Below are positions 15,405 to 23,407 of a stretch of 64,000 bases of DNA, piece after piece. Each line of letters opens with the position of its first letter. Position 1 is the stretch's first letter. Position numbers and translations under genes: made by a program. The stretch is from an uncultured Brachyspira sp. (GTDB lineage: Bacteria; Spirochaetota; Brachyspiria; Brachyspirales; Brachyspiraceae). The notes beneath the pieces were generated by a model that had not been told where the DNA came from, searched no databases, and saw only the letters and a list, made by a program, of their open reading frames with translations. The DNA lies in NCBI RefSeq assembly GCF_944388875.1, contig NZ_CALXKQ010000010.1, forward strand, positions 1 through 64,000, read 5' to 3'.

Positions 15405-16154
15405 ATGAATGAATCTGGCACTTTTAATAAAAAATCAATAATAAAAAAAATTATTCTATTACTAATAATTGTACTATGTGTGTTATCTTATTTTTTTGTA
15501 CCTGCAGTAAATAAACAGCTCAATAATATATTTAAAATGTTTGCTACTGGAGATTTTAATGTTGTAAAAGAATTCGTGGCATCTTACGGACATTATGCTA
15601 TGGCTGTTTCATTTATACTTATGGTTCTTCAATCTGTAGTAGCCCCTTTGCCTGCATTCTTACTTACATTTGCAAATGCTAATCTATTCGGATGGAAAGC
15701 GGGAGCATTATTATCTTGGTCTAGTGCTATGGCTGGTGCTGCTGTATGTTTTTATATTGCTAGAATACTTGGAAGAGATTTTGTTGAAAAACTAACAAGT
15801 AAAACAGGATTAAAACAAATAGATGATTTTTTTGAGAAATATGGAAAACAAAGCGTGCTTATAGCAAGACTTCTTCCTTTTATTTCTTTTGATATAGTGA
15901 GCTATGCTGCTGGATTAACATCTATGAATTTTTTAAGTTTCTTTATAGCAACTGGAATAGGTCAGCTTCCTGCTACTATAGTTTATTCTTATGTAGGAGG
16001 AATGCTTACAGGAGGAGCCAAATTATTTGTTACAGGACTTTTAATATTATTTGCCTTATCTGCATTGATAATTTTATTAAGACAAATATATAAAAATAGA
16101 AAAGATAAAACAAAATCGGTTAATAACACAGAAAACAATGAAAGTACAAACTAA
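15405..16154 (+). CDS. TVP38/TMEM64 (VTT/DedA-like) membrane protein 1
   Basis: 249 residues with about six membrane helices. The VTT core is visible: VVAPLPAFLLTFANANLFGWKAG, AGAAVCFYIARILGRDF, and ARLLPFISFDIVSYAAGLTSMNF, with the Gly/Pro-rich re-entrant loops of the family. Such proteins are membrane scramblase or transporter-like factors of unclear substrate. E. coli YdjX and YdjZ belong here and flank ydjY; this locus likewise has two VTT genes followed by YdjY-like genes. The next gene overlaps the last 17 bases, so translation is probably coupled. Confidence 0.85.
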   Translation: MNESGTFNKKSIIKKIILLLIIVLCVLSYFFVPAVNKQLNNIFKMFATGDFNVVKEFVASYGHYAMAVSFILMVLQSVVAPLPAFLLTFANANLFGWKAGALLSWSSAMAGAAVCFYIARILGRDFVEKLTSKTGLKQIDDFFEKYGKQSVLIARLLPFISFDIVSYAAGLTSMNFLSFFIATGIGQLPATIVYSYVGGMLTGGAKLFVTGLLILFALSALIILLRQIYKNRKDKTKSVNNTENNESTN

Positions 16155-16815
16155 ATATATTAAATTAATAATATTTATAATAGCCATCATTGCTGTTATT
16201 ATCATTAATCATCATTACAAACTGCATGATAAAATTCATAATCTTGATGATTTCAAATATATGATAGGTGATAATATAGTTAAAGCATCAATAATATATA
16301 TTGTTATAACAGCTATTGGAAGTTCTATACTGGCACTTCCTGGTGTTACTTTTGCTTTATTTTCAGGTATATTATTCGGACCTATACTTGGAATAATATT
16401 ATGCTCTGTATCTTCTACATTGGCTGCTATAATTTCTTTTTTGGTATCAAGATTTTTCCTAAAAGATACTATAAAGCCTCTCATAGAAAAAAATAAATGC
16501 TTAAATAAGCTATTGTTCCAAGATGGAAATAAAAATGCAATGCTTCTTTTAATGATTACAAGATTGGTTCCTCTATTTCCATACAATATACAGAACTTTG
16601 CTTATGGTATAACAGATGTTAGTTTTATGCAGTATTCTTTATATACATTTTTGTTTATGCTTCCTGGAATATCTTTATTTACTATAGCATCTGTAGGAAT
16701 AGTCGCTGAAAATAATAGATCTTTATATTTTTTGATTGCTGCTGTTATATTGGTATTTGTATTAGTTATATCTTTTTTATTAAAGAAAAAATATGTTAAT
16801 AATAAATCGGTTTAA
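16138..16815 (+). CDS. TVP38/TMEM64 (VTT/DedA-like) membrane protein 2
   Basis: 225 residues, a second VTT protein and distant paralogue of the preceding one. Motifs: GSSILALPGVTFALFSGILFGP, a C-terminal TRLVPLFPYNIQNFAYGIT segment, then two helices and a Lys-rich tail. ATG 16138 lies inside the end of the upstream gene with no strong ribosome site, consistent with translational coupling. Pairs of VTT proteins are typical of the rSAM/ArsS and ydjXYZ-type neighbourhoods. Function unproven. Confidence 0.85.
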   Translation: MKVQTKYIKLIIFIIAIIAVIIINHHYKLHDKIHNLDDFKYMIGDNIVKASIIYIVITAIGSSILALPGVTFALFSGILFGPILGIILCSVSSTLAAIISFLVSRFFLKDTIKPLIEKNKCLNKLLFQDGNKNAMLLLMITRLVPLFPYNIQNFAYGITDVSFMQYSLYTFLFMLPGISLFTIASVGIVAENNRSLYFLIAAVILVFVLVISFLLKKKYVNNKSV

Positions 16816-16863
16816 GATTATATTTTATGGGGTTATATAAGATTATATTTTATGGGGTTATAT
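16814..16863 (+). repeat. Exact 25-base tandem duplication before the YdjY-like gene
   Basis: Two identical 25-base copies (16814-16838 and 16839-16863) abut the ATG at 16864. Each carries a TATGGGG block that can serve as ribosome site, so the duplication doubles it and lengthens the gap from the VTT gene. Confidence 0.9.
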
Positions 16864-17514
16864 ATGATAAAAAAAATTATTTTATTTTTGTTATTTATAT
16901 TGTCAATATCATGCAGTAATGAACTAAAAAATTCTATGGGAAGTGTAATTTTAAGGGATGAAGGAGCTGTGCCTGCTGTTATAGATAATGATAAGAAAGA
17001 AGTTATAATAGAAGCTGTAGTAAACGGCAAATATTTTAATACGCCTTCAAGACATCATGGCATAGTATTCAAAGGCGGAAAATATGGAGAGATGGGTGTA
17101 TTAATATCGCTTACAGATGAAAGAGAATTTTATCAGGCTTTAAAAGATATAGGACGTGTTGAAGGAAATAATTTAACTATGGAAGATATGATATTATCAA
17201 AAGCGGTTAAAGGAGAACCTTTGGATATATTTGTTACTTGGGATGGCTTAGGAAAAGAAATACCTTTTGAAGATATAATAAAATCATCTGAAAATAGAAT
17301 GATGATAGTTAGATTCGGAGGCAATTTTGAGGCTGCTAAATCCAATAGAACAGGATGTATATTATGTCTTGACAGTTGTGCTATGGCTATAACGAGTGAT
17401 GCCGCTTATGAGGCTGGTGCTGTTGAAATCAAAAAAATAGGCAGATATGGAAGAGAAGATGTACTGCCTGCTGACGGAACTAGAGTTTCTGTTATATTTA
17501 GAATAGCTGAATAA
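16864..17514 (+). CDS. YdjY-like lipoprotein 1
   Basis: 216 residues: signal peptide ending SISC (Cys near residue 17), then one domain resembling E. coli YdjY. Shared features are a beta-rich start, RHHGIVFKGG, EFYQALKDIG, DIFVTWDGLGKEIPFEDII, and the highly conserved RFGGNFEAAKSNRTGCILCLDSC segment, with three Cys in a CxxC-x3-C arrangement that could bind metal or heme, or react with thiols. The start is ATG 16864 with GGGG six bases upstream. A close paralogue follows. Position between VTT genes and the transferases suggests an envelope role in the same process. Confidence 0.7.
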   Translation: MIKKIILFLLFILSISCSNELKNSMGSVILRDEGAVPAVIDNDKKEVIIEAVVNGKYFNTPSRHHGIVFKGGKYGEMGVLISLTDEREFYQALKDIGRVEGNNLTMEDMILSKAVKGEPLDIFVTWDGLGKEIPFEDIIKSSENRMMIVRFGGNFEAAKSNRTGCILCLDSCAMAITSDAAYEAGAVEIKKIGRYGREDVLPADGTRVSVIFRIAE

Positions 17515-17522
17515 TAAACTAA

Positions 17523-17560
17523 GAATTGCTAGTATATGAATTTCATGTATGCAATTTTTA
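17523..17560 (+). terminator. Hairpin between the two YdjY-like genes
   Basis: AATTGC...ATGAA pairs with TTCAT...GCAATT, followed by five T. May act as a partial terminator within the plus arm. Confidence 0.45.
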
Positions 17561-17590
17561 TAAATAACTGTAAATAAAAAGGAGAAAAGT

Positions 17591-18292
17591 ATGAACAAAA
17601 AATTTATTTTAACTTTATTTGTATGTTTATTATTTGTATCATTAATGGTATCATGTAATAAACAATCTTCTTCATCATCTGCTGCCTCCAATACAGAATT
17701 AACTAATTCTATGGGCAGTGTAATATTAAGAGATGAAGGAGCTGAGCCTGTTATAATAGACATAGAAAAAAAAGAGGTTATAGTCCCTGCAGAAGTAAAT
17801 GGCAAATATTTTAATTCACCAACAAGACATGGAGTTGTATTTGACAGAGGTTCTAATGGGGATAAATCTGTATTAAGAGGATTAGCTGATGAGAGAGAAT
17901 TTTATCAGGCATTAATAGATATAGGAGCAGTACCTGGAAATAATTTGACTATGGAAGATATGAAATTAGAAAAAACTGTTGATGGTCAAAAACTTGATGT
18001 ATTTGTTACTTGGGACGGATTAGGAAAAGAAATACCTTTTGCTGATATAATAAGATCAGATGATGAAAGACCTATGGACATAAGATTCGGAGGTAACTTA
18101 GAAAATGCTAAAGATAAAAGAACAGGATGCATACTATGTCTTGACAGCTGTGCGGTAGGTATAACAAGCGATGCTGCTTATGAAACTGGTGCTGTTGAAA
18201 TTAAAAAAATAGGCAGATATGGAAGAGAAGATGTACTTCCTGCTGACGGAACTAGAGTTTCTGTTATATTTAGAATAGCTACAAACAATTAA
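17591..18292 (+). CDS. YdjY-like lipoprotein 2
   Basis: 233 residues, paralogue of the previous gene over the whole mature domain. The signal peptide ends LMVSC, followed by a Ser/Ala linker. Conserved parts are SMGSVILRDEGA, TRHGVVFDRG, FVTWDGLGKEIPF and RFGGNLENAKDKRTGC with the same Cys cluster (GCILCLDSC). A GGAG site precedes the ATG. The last 30 residues (IGRYGREDVLPADGTRVSVI) are identical to copy 1, showing recent duplication or conversion. Confidence 0.7.
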   Translation: MNKKFILTLFVCLLFVSLMVSCNKQSSSSSAASNTELTNSMGSVILRDEGAEPVIIDIEKKEVIVPAEVNGKYFNSPTRHGVVFDRGSNGDKSVLRGLADEREFYQALIDIGAVPGNNLTMEDMKLEKTVDGQKLDVFVTWDGLGKEIPFADIIRSDDERPMDIRFGGNLENAKDKRTGCILCLDSCAVGITSDAAYETGAVEIKKIGRYGREDVLPADGTRVSVIFRIATNN

Positions 18293-18313
18293 TAAAAATA
18301 AAAGGATTGATAA

Positions 18314-18715
18314 GTGAAATATTTTGCTGTACTATATAATACTTTTTTATGGGCTATGATCATTGCTTTTATGATGTTCAAAAATGTATGGCTTGAAATG
18401 CGTGTTAATATAGGACTATGTTTTTTTATAATATGGGCTTTACTATTTGTTATATTCGTTTTTATAAATAATAAAAAAAATATTTTCAAAAGATATACAA
18501 TATTTTCGCTTATCAATCTAATTTTATGCTTTGTAATTGCCTTAATAATATTATCTCCATCTGCTATGGCATATACTCCGTCTTCAATTATAAGAGATGG
18601 TATATACGCTTTAAGAAAATTTAAATTGAATACAATAAATATTGCTATATCCGTATTCATAACAGCAAGCATACTAATTATGCTCATTCCATCACTAATA
18701 AAGAAAAGAGCATAA
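18314..18715 (+). CDS. Small four-helix membrane protein
   Basis: 133 residues with four hydrophobic segments and a Lys-Lys-Arg end; family not recognised. GTG 18314 is the start, supported by AAAGGA seven bases upstream. It ends three bases before the next ATG, so it belongs to the plus-arm operon. An inner-membrane partner of the VTT/YdjY-like proteins is possible, but nothing in the sequence tells its role. Confidence 0.65.
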   Translation: MKYFAVLYNTFLWAMIIAFMMFKNVWLEMRVNIGLCFFIIWALLFVIFVFINNKKNIFKRYTIFSLINLILCFVIALIILSPSAMAYTPSSIIRDGIYALRKFKLNTINIAISVFITASILIMLIPSLIKKRA

Positions 18716-18718
18716 TAT

Positions 18719-19384
18719 ATGAAATCCAATGCTTTAATAATATTCACAAGAATACCAATAGCAGGTAAAACCAAAACTAGATTACAAACAAAATTATCAC
18801 CTGAAGAATGTGCAAGTATACATAAATGCTTTTTAAAAGATATATATAAAAAAATGAAAGAACTAAAGCATGATGATATTGATATAATAATATCTTATAA
18901 TCCTGAAGGGGATTTAAATATATTAAAAGAAATATTTTATGATGAAAATAAATATATAAAGCAGAAAATAAACAGCAATAATGAAAATGAAAAAATATAC
19001 AATTCTATGAAGGAAGTATTTGATTTAGGATATAAAAAATGTATTCTAATAGGAACTGATATACCAGAAATAAGCAAAGAGAATATAATTGATTCTTTTA
19101 ATTTATTAGATGATAATGATTTTGTATTCGGTCCTAGCTATGACGGAGGATATTATTTAGTTGGAATGAATAAGTATAATGATGTAATAGTTAATACTAA
19201 TAGCGGAAATCTTAAAAATATTTTAAGTGCTGTAGAAAATATTAATTTGAAATACTCTGCTATAGAAAATAGATACGATATTGATGAGTATAATGATTTG
19301 ATTGAATTAAATAATAGAATAAATAATAATAATATAATACTTGAGAATACAAAGAATTTTTTAAATAGCATAAATTTAGATTAG
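18719..19384 (+). CDS. rSAM/selenodomain-associated transferase 1 (arsenosugar-type, TIGR04282-like)
   Basis: 221 residues with a nucleotidyltransferase/GT-A fold related to CofC and MobA. The N-terminal loop FTRIPIAGKTKTRL matches the family pattern (K-x-P-x-x-G-x-x-K-T-R-L); LIGTDIPEIS carries the metal-binding Asp, and GPSYDGGYYLVGM the product loop. Families of this kind co-occur with the ArsS-like radical SAM protein and with the transferase encoded next. The reaction is predicted, not shown. It starts directly after the small membrane protein and is followed 11 bases on by the second transferase. Confidence 0.85.
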   Translation: MKSNALIIFTRIPIAGKTKTRLQTKLSPEECASIHKCFLKDIYKKMKELKHDDIDIIISYNPEGDLNILKEIFYDENKYIKQKINSNNENEKIYNSMKEVFDLGYKKCILIGTDIPEISKENIIDSFNLLDDNDFVFGPSYDGGYYLVGMNKYNDVIVNTNSGNLKNILSAVENINLKYSAIENRYDIDEYNDLIELNNRINNNNIILENTKNFLNSINLD

Positions 19385-19395
19385 GATTTTTAAAT

Positions 19396-20076
19396 TTGTC
19401 TGTTTCTATAATTATACCAATATTGAATGAAGAAAATGTAATAGAAAGATTAATAAAAAATTTGAATGAATTAGAAGGAGAATTTGAGGTAATATTCTCC
19501 GACGGAGGAAGCAAAGACAAAACGCTTGATATAATAAAAAATACCTGCAATTACAAGATAGTGTATTCTGATAAAGGCAGGGCTAAACAATTAAATACTG
19601 GGGCTAAAGAAAGTAAATATGATATACTTTTATTTCTGCATGCTGACAGTATTATAGAAAAAGGCGTATTAATAAAGATAGAAAATTTTATAAAAAATAA
19701 TAAAAAAGCAGGATGCTTAAAAATAAAATTTGACAGCAAAAAAATATTAATGCGTATATGCGGATTTTTATCTAATGTAAGAGCGGCACTAAGACATATA
19801 GCATTTGGGGATCAGGGAATATTTATAGAAAAAAAACTATTTTTTGATATAGGAATGTTTGATGATATGCCTCTTATGGAAGATTATAAATTATCCATAA
19901 AACTGAAAGATGTATGCCCTATTAATGCTGTTGATTCATATATAATTTCTTCTGCAAGACGTTTTGAAAAAAACGGAATTATAAAAACTATGATTTATAT
20001 GCAGAAACTTCAGTATATGTTTAGAAATGGCGAGGATATAGAAAAAATAGCAAATATATATAATAATATGAAATAA
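19396..20076 (+). CDS. rSAM/selenodomain-associated transferase 2 (arsenosugar-type GT2, TIGR04283-like)
   Basis: 226 residues, family 2 glycosyltransferase. SIIIPILNEENVIERLI opens the GT-A domain; FSDGGSKDKT binds the sugar nucleotide; the SDKGRAKQLNTGA segment is typical of this subfamily; LLFLHADS holds the DxD-like site; FGDQGIFIEKKLF and MPLMEDYKLS complete the acceptor side. Start is TTG 19396 with AGGA upstream, as no ATG is in place. Paired with transferase 1, it marks this as the companion arm of the ArsS gene on the other strand. Confidence 0.85.
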   Translation: MSVSIIIPILNEENVIERLIKNLNELEGEFEVIFSDGGSKDKTLDIIKNTCNYKIVYSDKGRAKQLNTGAKESKYDILLFLHADSIIEKGVLIKIENFIKNNKKAGCLKIKFDSKKILMRICGFLSNVRAALRHIAFGDQGIFIEKKLFFDIGMFDDMPLMEDYKLSIKLKDVCPINAVDSYIISSARRFEKNGIIKTMIYMQKLQYMFRNGEDIEKIANIYNNMK

Positions 20077-20085
20077 GGACTTTTT

Positions 20086-21093
20086 ATGAAAATGCCTGAT
20101 AATGTAGAGGATTGTATACATTGCAATAGATGTGTAAAAAAATGCAGTTTTTTAACTAAATACAATATGGATTTGCATGAATTTTCAAAGCACGAAGATT
20201 TAGCTTATAATTGTTTTTTATGCAATGACTGCAAGATTGTTTGTCCTAAAGATATAGACGGACATAAAATATCTTTATCTTTAAGAAGCAGCAAAGTTGA
20301 GTCTGACATAAAAAACAGAAAAGAAATTGAAGAAAAATATAAATTTCTGCTGTTTGAAAAAAAAGATTATATTTTTAAGAATTATAATAACATAATTAGC
20401 GAATCTGTAATATTCCCAGGATGCAATTTTTCATCATTTTATCCTGATGCATTAAAAAATATATTATATAAATTTAAAAATGAATATAATATCGGTGCTG
20501 TATTTGACTGCTGCGGAAAACCTATAGCTGAATTAGGCATAGAGGATTATGAAAATGAAATAATAAAAAAATTAGAAAATAGTATGATATCTAATGGAAT
20601 AAAAGAAATAATAACTTTATGTCCTAATTGCTACTATTTCTTAAAACCAAGAATCAATATTAAAATTATCACTATATATGAAAAAATGTATGAATTGGGT
20701 TTGAAATTTAAATTAAATAATGATGATGAACAAATAAATCTTTTTATACCTTGTCCTGATAAAGAATCAAAACATATAAAAAATGCTATATTAAAAATTA
20801 TAGATTTAGATGAGAATAATATCAAAGAAGTAAAAGATGTTAATTGCTGCGGACTTGGGGGATGTGCCATTGTTAATGAGAAAGAATTGGCAGAAGGCTT
20901 TATAGATAAATTAAAAAATAAAAACTTAGAAAATCTATATGTTTACTGTGCTACATGTGCTGGTAATTTTAATAGAAACAATATAAATAATATTCATCAT
21001 ATTTTGGTTGATATTCTTAATATGGACAGTTTAAAAATAAAGAATAAAACTTCTTTATTAAGCAGAGCTATGTTTAAGTTTTTTAAACTATAA
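20086..21093 (+). CDS. Fe-S/CCG-domain oxidoreductase (heterodisulfide reductase-like)
   Basis: 335 residues. Two [4Fe-4S] ferredoxin motifs sit at the N-terminus (CIHCNRCVKKC and CFLCNDCKIVC), then two CCG domains: FPGCNF, DCCGKP and CPNCYYF in the first, NCCGLGGC and CATCAGNF in the second. This is the arrangement of HdrB/GlpC/LutA-type electron-transfer subunits acting on disulfides or quinones. AAGGA precedes the ATG; nine bases separate it from transferase 2, so it closes the plus arm. It could supply reducing power or process a thiol/arsenic or selenium intermediate, which is inference. Its 3' end overlaps the convergent STAS gene by 11 bases. Confidence 0.85.
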   Translation: MKMPDNVEDCIHCNRCVKKCSFLTKYNMDLHEFSKHEDLAYNCFLCNDCKIVCPKDIDGHKISLSLRSSKVESDIKNRKEIEEKYKFLLFEKKDYIFKNYNNIISESVIFPGCNFSSFYPDALKNILYKFKNEYNIGAVFDCCGKPIAELGIEDYENEIIKKLENSMISNGIKEIITLCPNCYYFLKPRINIKIITIYEKMYELGLKFKLNNDDEQINLFIPCPDKESKHIKNAILKIIDLDENNIKEVKDVNCCGLGGCAIVNEKELAEGFIDKLKNKNLENLYVYCATCAGNFNRNNINNIHHILVDILNMDSLKIKNKTSLLSRAMFKFFKL

Positions 21094-21406
21094 AATCTTT
21101 AGGGTCATCAAAATATTTTATTAAACTGAATATCATAAGACTTTTTAATATAGGTGAAACAGATTCATGCAAATTAGTCATAAAGAGCTTAACTTTTAAC
21201 GATTGCAGATTTTTATATAATTTAAGCATTTTAGCAATTCCAGCACTGTTTATTTCTCTTACATTTTTCATATCAAGAACGACTACAGGCATTCTGATAT
21301 TGCATGCTTCTTCAGAATCTTCAAGAAATTTACTTATTTCCTCAGGAGAACTCAAATTAGCTTCCATAACGATGGATACGTATTCATTAAAAAACTCTAT
21401 AGCCAA
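21083..21406 (-). CDS. STAS-domain protein (anti-anti-sigma factor-like)
   Basis: 107 residues, a single STAS domain. VVVLDMKNVREINSAGIAKMLKLY matches the SpoIIAA phosphorylation helix, with Ser in NSAG at the phospho-acceptor position. Such proteins take part in partner-switching with anti-sigma kinases or serve as scaffold subunits. No kinase or phosphatase partner is adjacent. The gene lies convergent to the Fe-S gene and downstream of tRNA-Tyr. Confidence 0.8.
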   Translation of the reverse strand: MAIEFFNEYVSIVMEANLSSPEEISKFLEDSEEACNIRMPVVVLDMKNVREINSAGIAKMLKLYKNLQSLKVKLFMTNLHESVSPILKSLMIFSLIKYFDDPKDFIV

Positions 21407-21447
21407 AATACAATCCTTTATTAAAAAAGATGGCGTAAAAAAGAATG

Positions 21448-21530
21448 TGGGCAGGGAGGGATTCGCACCCCCGTAGACTCACGTCGGCAGATTTACAGTC
21501 TGCTGCCATTGACTGCTCGGCCACCTACCC
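21448..21530 (-). tRNA. tRNA-Tyr (GTA)
   Basis: An 83-base class II tRNA. The 5' GGGTAGG pairs with 3' CCTGCCC (one G-T pair), the anticodon loop CTGTAAA holds GTA, there is a long variable arm, and the T arm contains GTGCGAATCC. Discriminator base is A; the CCA end is not encoded. Confidence 0.95.
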
Positions 21531-21554
21531 ATATTAATTTGAAAACGTAAAAGC

Positions 21555-21583
21555 ATAATACCATATTATATATAAAATGTCAA
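21555..21583 (-). promoter_or_regulatory. Promoter of tRNA-Tyr
   Basis: On the minus strand TTGACA (21583-21578), 17 bases, TATTAT (21560-21555), about 18 bases before the mature 5' end. Confidence 0.75.
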
Positions 21584-21679
21584 TAGACAACTTCGATTTT
21601 TTAAAACATATTTTTATATCTTTTTATTCAATAATGATGTATAATAAAAGATAGTTTATAATTTTTAGGTGATAGTAAT

Positions 21680-23317
21680 ATGAAAAAAAAATTAGCTGTT
21701 GTATTTATATTTACTTTTTTAGTATTATCATGCAAAGGAGGACAATACAAATTAGAAAATAAATCTGAAAATAATAATACTTTTGAAACCGCACAATATA
21801 TAAATAAAGACGGCATAATAGGTCAATTAGAAGGTACAAATACAGACTATTATTATTTTACGGCTGATGATAAATCACAGATAATAGATTTCTATATTTC
21901 TAATTCCACATATATGCCTGTTACTATGACTTTATATGATTCTCAAACTAATGTAATAAAAGTTATAAGCGAACCTGAGATTACTGCTGCTAATAATACA
22001 AATAATGCTGCTGATATTGCTATAGATGAAGAAATAAATCCTGATGATGTTAATGATATAAATGATCTAAGAAAAAACGATAATCAAAATAATAATTTTG
22101 AATGCTCTATTCAAATTATGAAAGGCATATATTTTGACAGCGGAAACAATGAAAATAAATATTATATTTCAATATCGCCTAAAGATGACGTTAAAGAAAA
22201 TATTGACTATATTCTAATACTTCAAAAAAGGGATTATAAAGAAAGCGATGAGAAAGAGCCTAATGACAAAATATCATCTTCTCAGATTATAGATGTTAAT
22301 AGTGAAAACAGACTATATACTATAGACGGATATTACAGTCAGACATATAATCCGCTATTAAAGACTGGGGATTTAAAAAATATGGAAATAGATTCATATA
22401 AAATAACAAACAGCTCTTTTAATACATATTCAATATCTATAGAACTTTCTGGAGTACCAGCAATAGATGCCAGCATAAGACTTTATGATCAGAAAGGCAA
22501 TTGGATAACTATGAAAGATATTAATAATACAGGAGATGGAGAAACTGTAGATAAACTTATATTATATCCGTATATGTCATATTATTTTATACTGACAGCA
22601 AGCAATACAGTTGCCAATATACCATACAGAGTAAGCATTATAGCAAAACCTTATGATAAATACACAGAACATGAACCTAACAATAAACCATCAGAAGCTC
22701 AGACTATAGAGTTTAATCAAACATATAAAGGTGCTATAGATTATTCTTATGATAAGGATTATTATAATTTTAATATACCTATAAAATCCAGTGTTAAACT
22801 TTCATATTTTTTAATAGATTCTCAGGCTGTTAATATAAGCATATCAAATGATATATTGGGAAAAATTGCTGCAATGCCTCAGACTGATGATGAACAGATT
22901 ATAAGTTTGGATCAGGGAAGATACTATCTTATATTTGAAAGAGATTTAACTAAAGAAAAATGGCAGAAAGGAATATCAAAAGCTAGAAATTATGAATTCA
23001 GTATGAGCATATCTAATGAAATAAGCGGTGATTATAATTATGGATATTATAATGAATCTAATACATACGAAATGGATTATTATAATTACAGTAATAATTA
23101 TTTGAATACGGAAGATAATTATACTCAGGAAGAAAATTTAGAAAGCAATTTCAATAATACTAATAATATTATCATCATAAGACCTGAAGATTACAAATCT
23201 GACTATTATTACTACAGCAATGAAACTAACGAAACTAATGAAGAAAACTATAATAATCAGCAGGATAATATATATAGATATGATGAAGAAAATAATAATG
23301 ATTACTATTATAATTAA
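21680..23317 (+). CDS. Lipoprotein with PPC-like repeats and Asn/Tyr-rich tail
   Basis: 545 residues. The signal peptide ends VLSC. Three beta-sandwich units resembling bacterial pre-peptidase C-terminal (PPC) domains begin with NNTFETAQYI, EKEPNDKISSSQII and EHEPNNKPSEAQTI and contain the usual Asp-Tyr-Tyr strand (TDYYYFTADD, KDYYNFNIP). The last 90 residues are low complexity, dominated by Asn, Tyr and Glu. PPC domains bind surfaces or assist secretion. AGGTGA precedes the ATG, and an extended -10 (TGTATAAT, 21638-21645) is about 35 bases upstream. The next gene follows after 90 bases. Confidence 0.75.
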   Translation: MKKKLAVVFIFTFLVLSCKGGQYKLENKSENNNTFETAQYINKDGIIGQLEGTNTDYYYFTADDKSQIIDFYISNSTYMPVTMTLYDSQTNVIKVISEPEITAANNTNNAADIAIDEEINPDDVNDINDLRKNDNQNNNFECSIQIMKGIYFDSGNNENKYYISISPKDDVKENIDYILILQKRDYKESDEKEPNDKISSSQIIDVNSENRLYTIDGYYSQTYNPLLKTGDLKNMEIDSYKITNSSFNTYSISIELSGVPAIDASIRLYDQKGNWITMKDINNTGDGETVDKLILYPYMSYYFILTASNTVANIPYRVSIIAKPYDKYTEHEPNNKPSEAQTIEFNQTYKGAIDYSYDKDYYNFNIPIKSSVKLSYFLIDSQAVNISISNDILGKIAAMPQTDDEQIISLDQGRYYLIFERDLTKEKWQKGISKARNYEFSMSISNEISGDYNYGYYNESNTYEMDYYNYSNNYLNTEDNYTQEENLESNFNNTNNIIIIRPEDYKSDYYYYSNETNETNEENYNNQQDNIYRYDEENNNDYYYN

Positions 23318-23407
23318 TAAAGCCCTTGATAAAGAAAATATTATATAATATACTACTTTATAGGGATATATTTGTTTATATAATAATAAAGTAAAAGATT
23401 TAAAATT

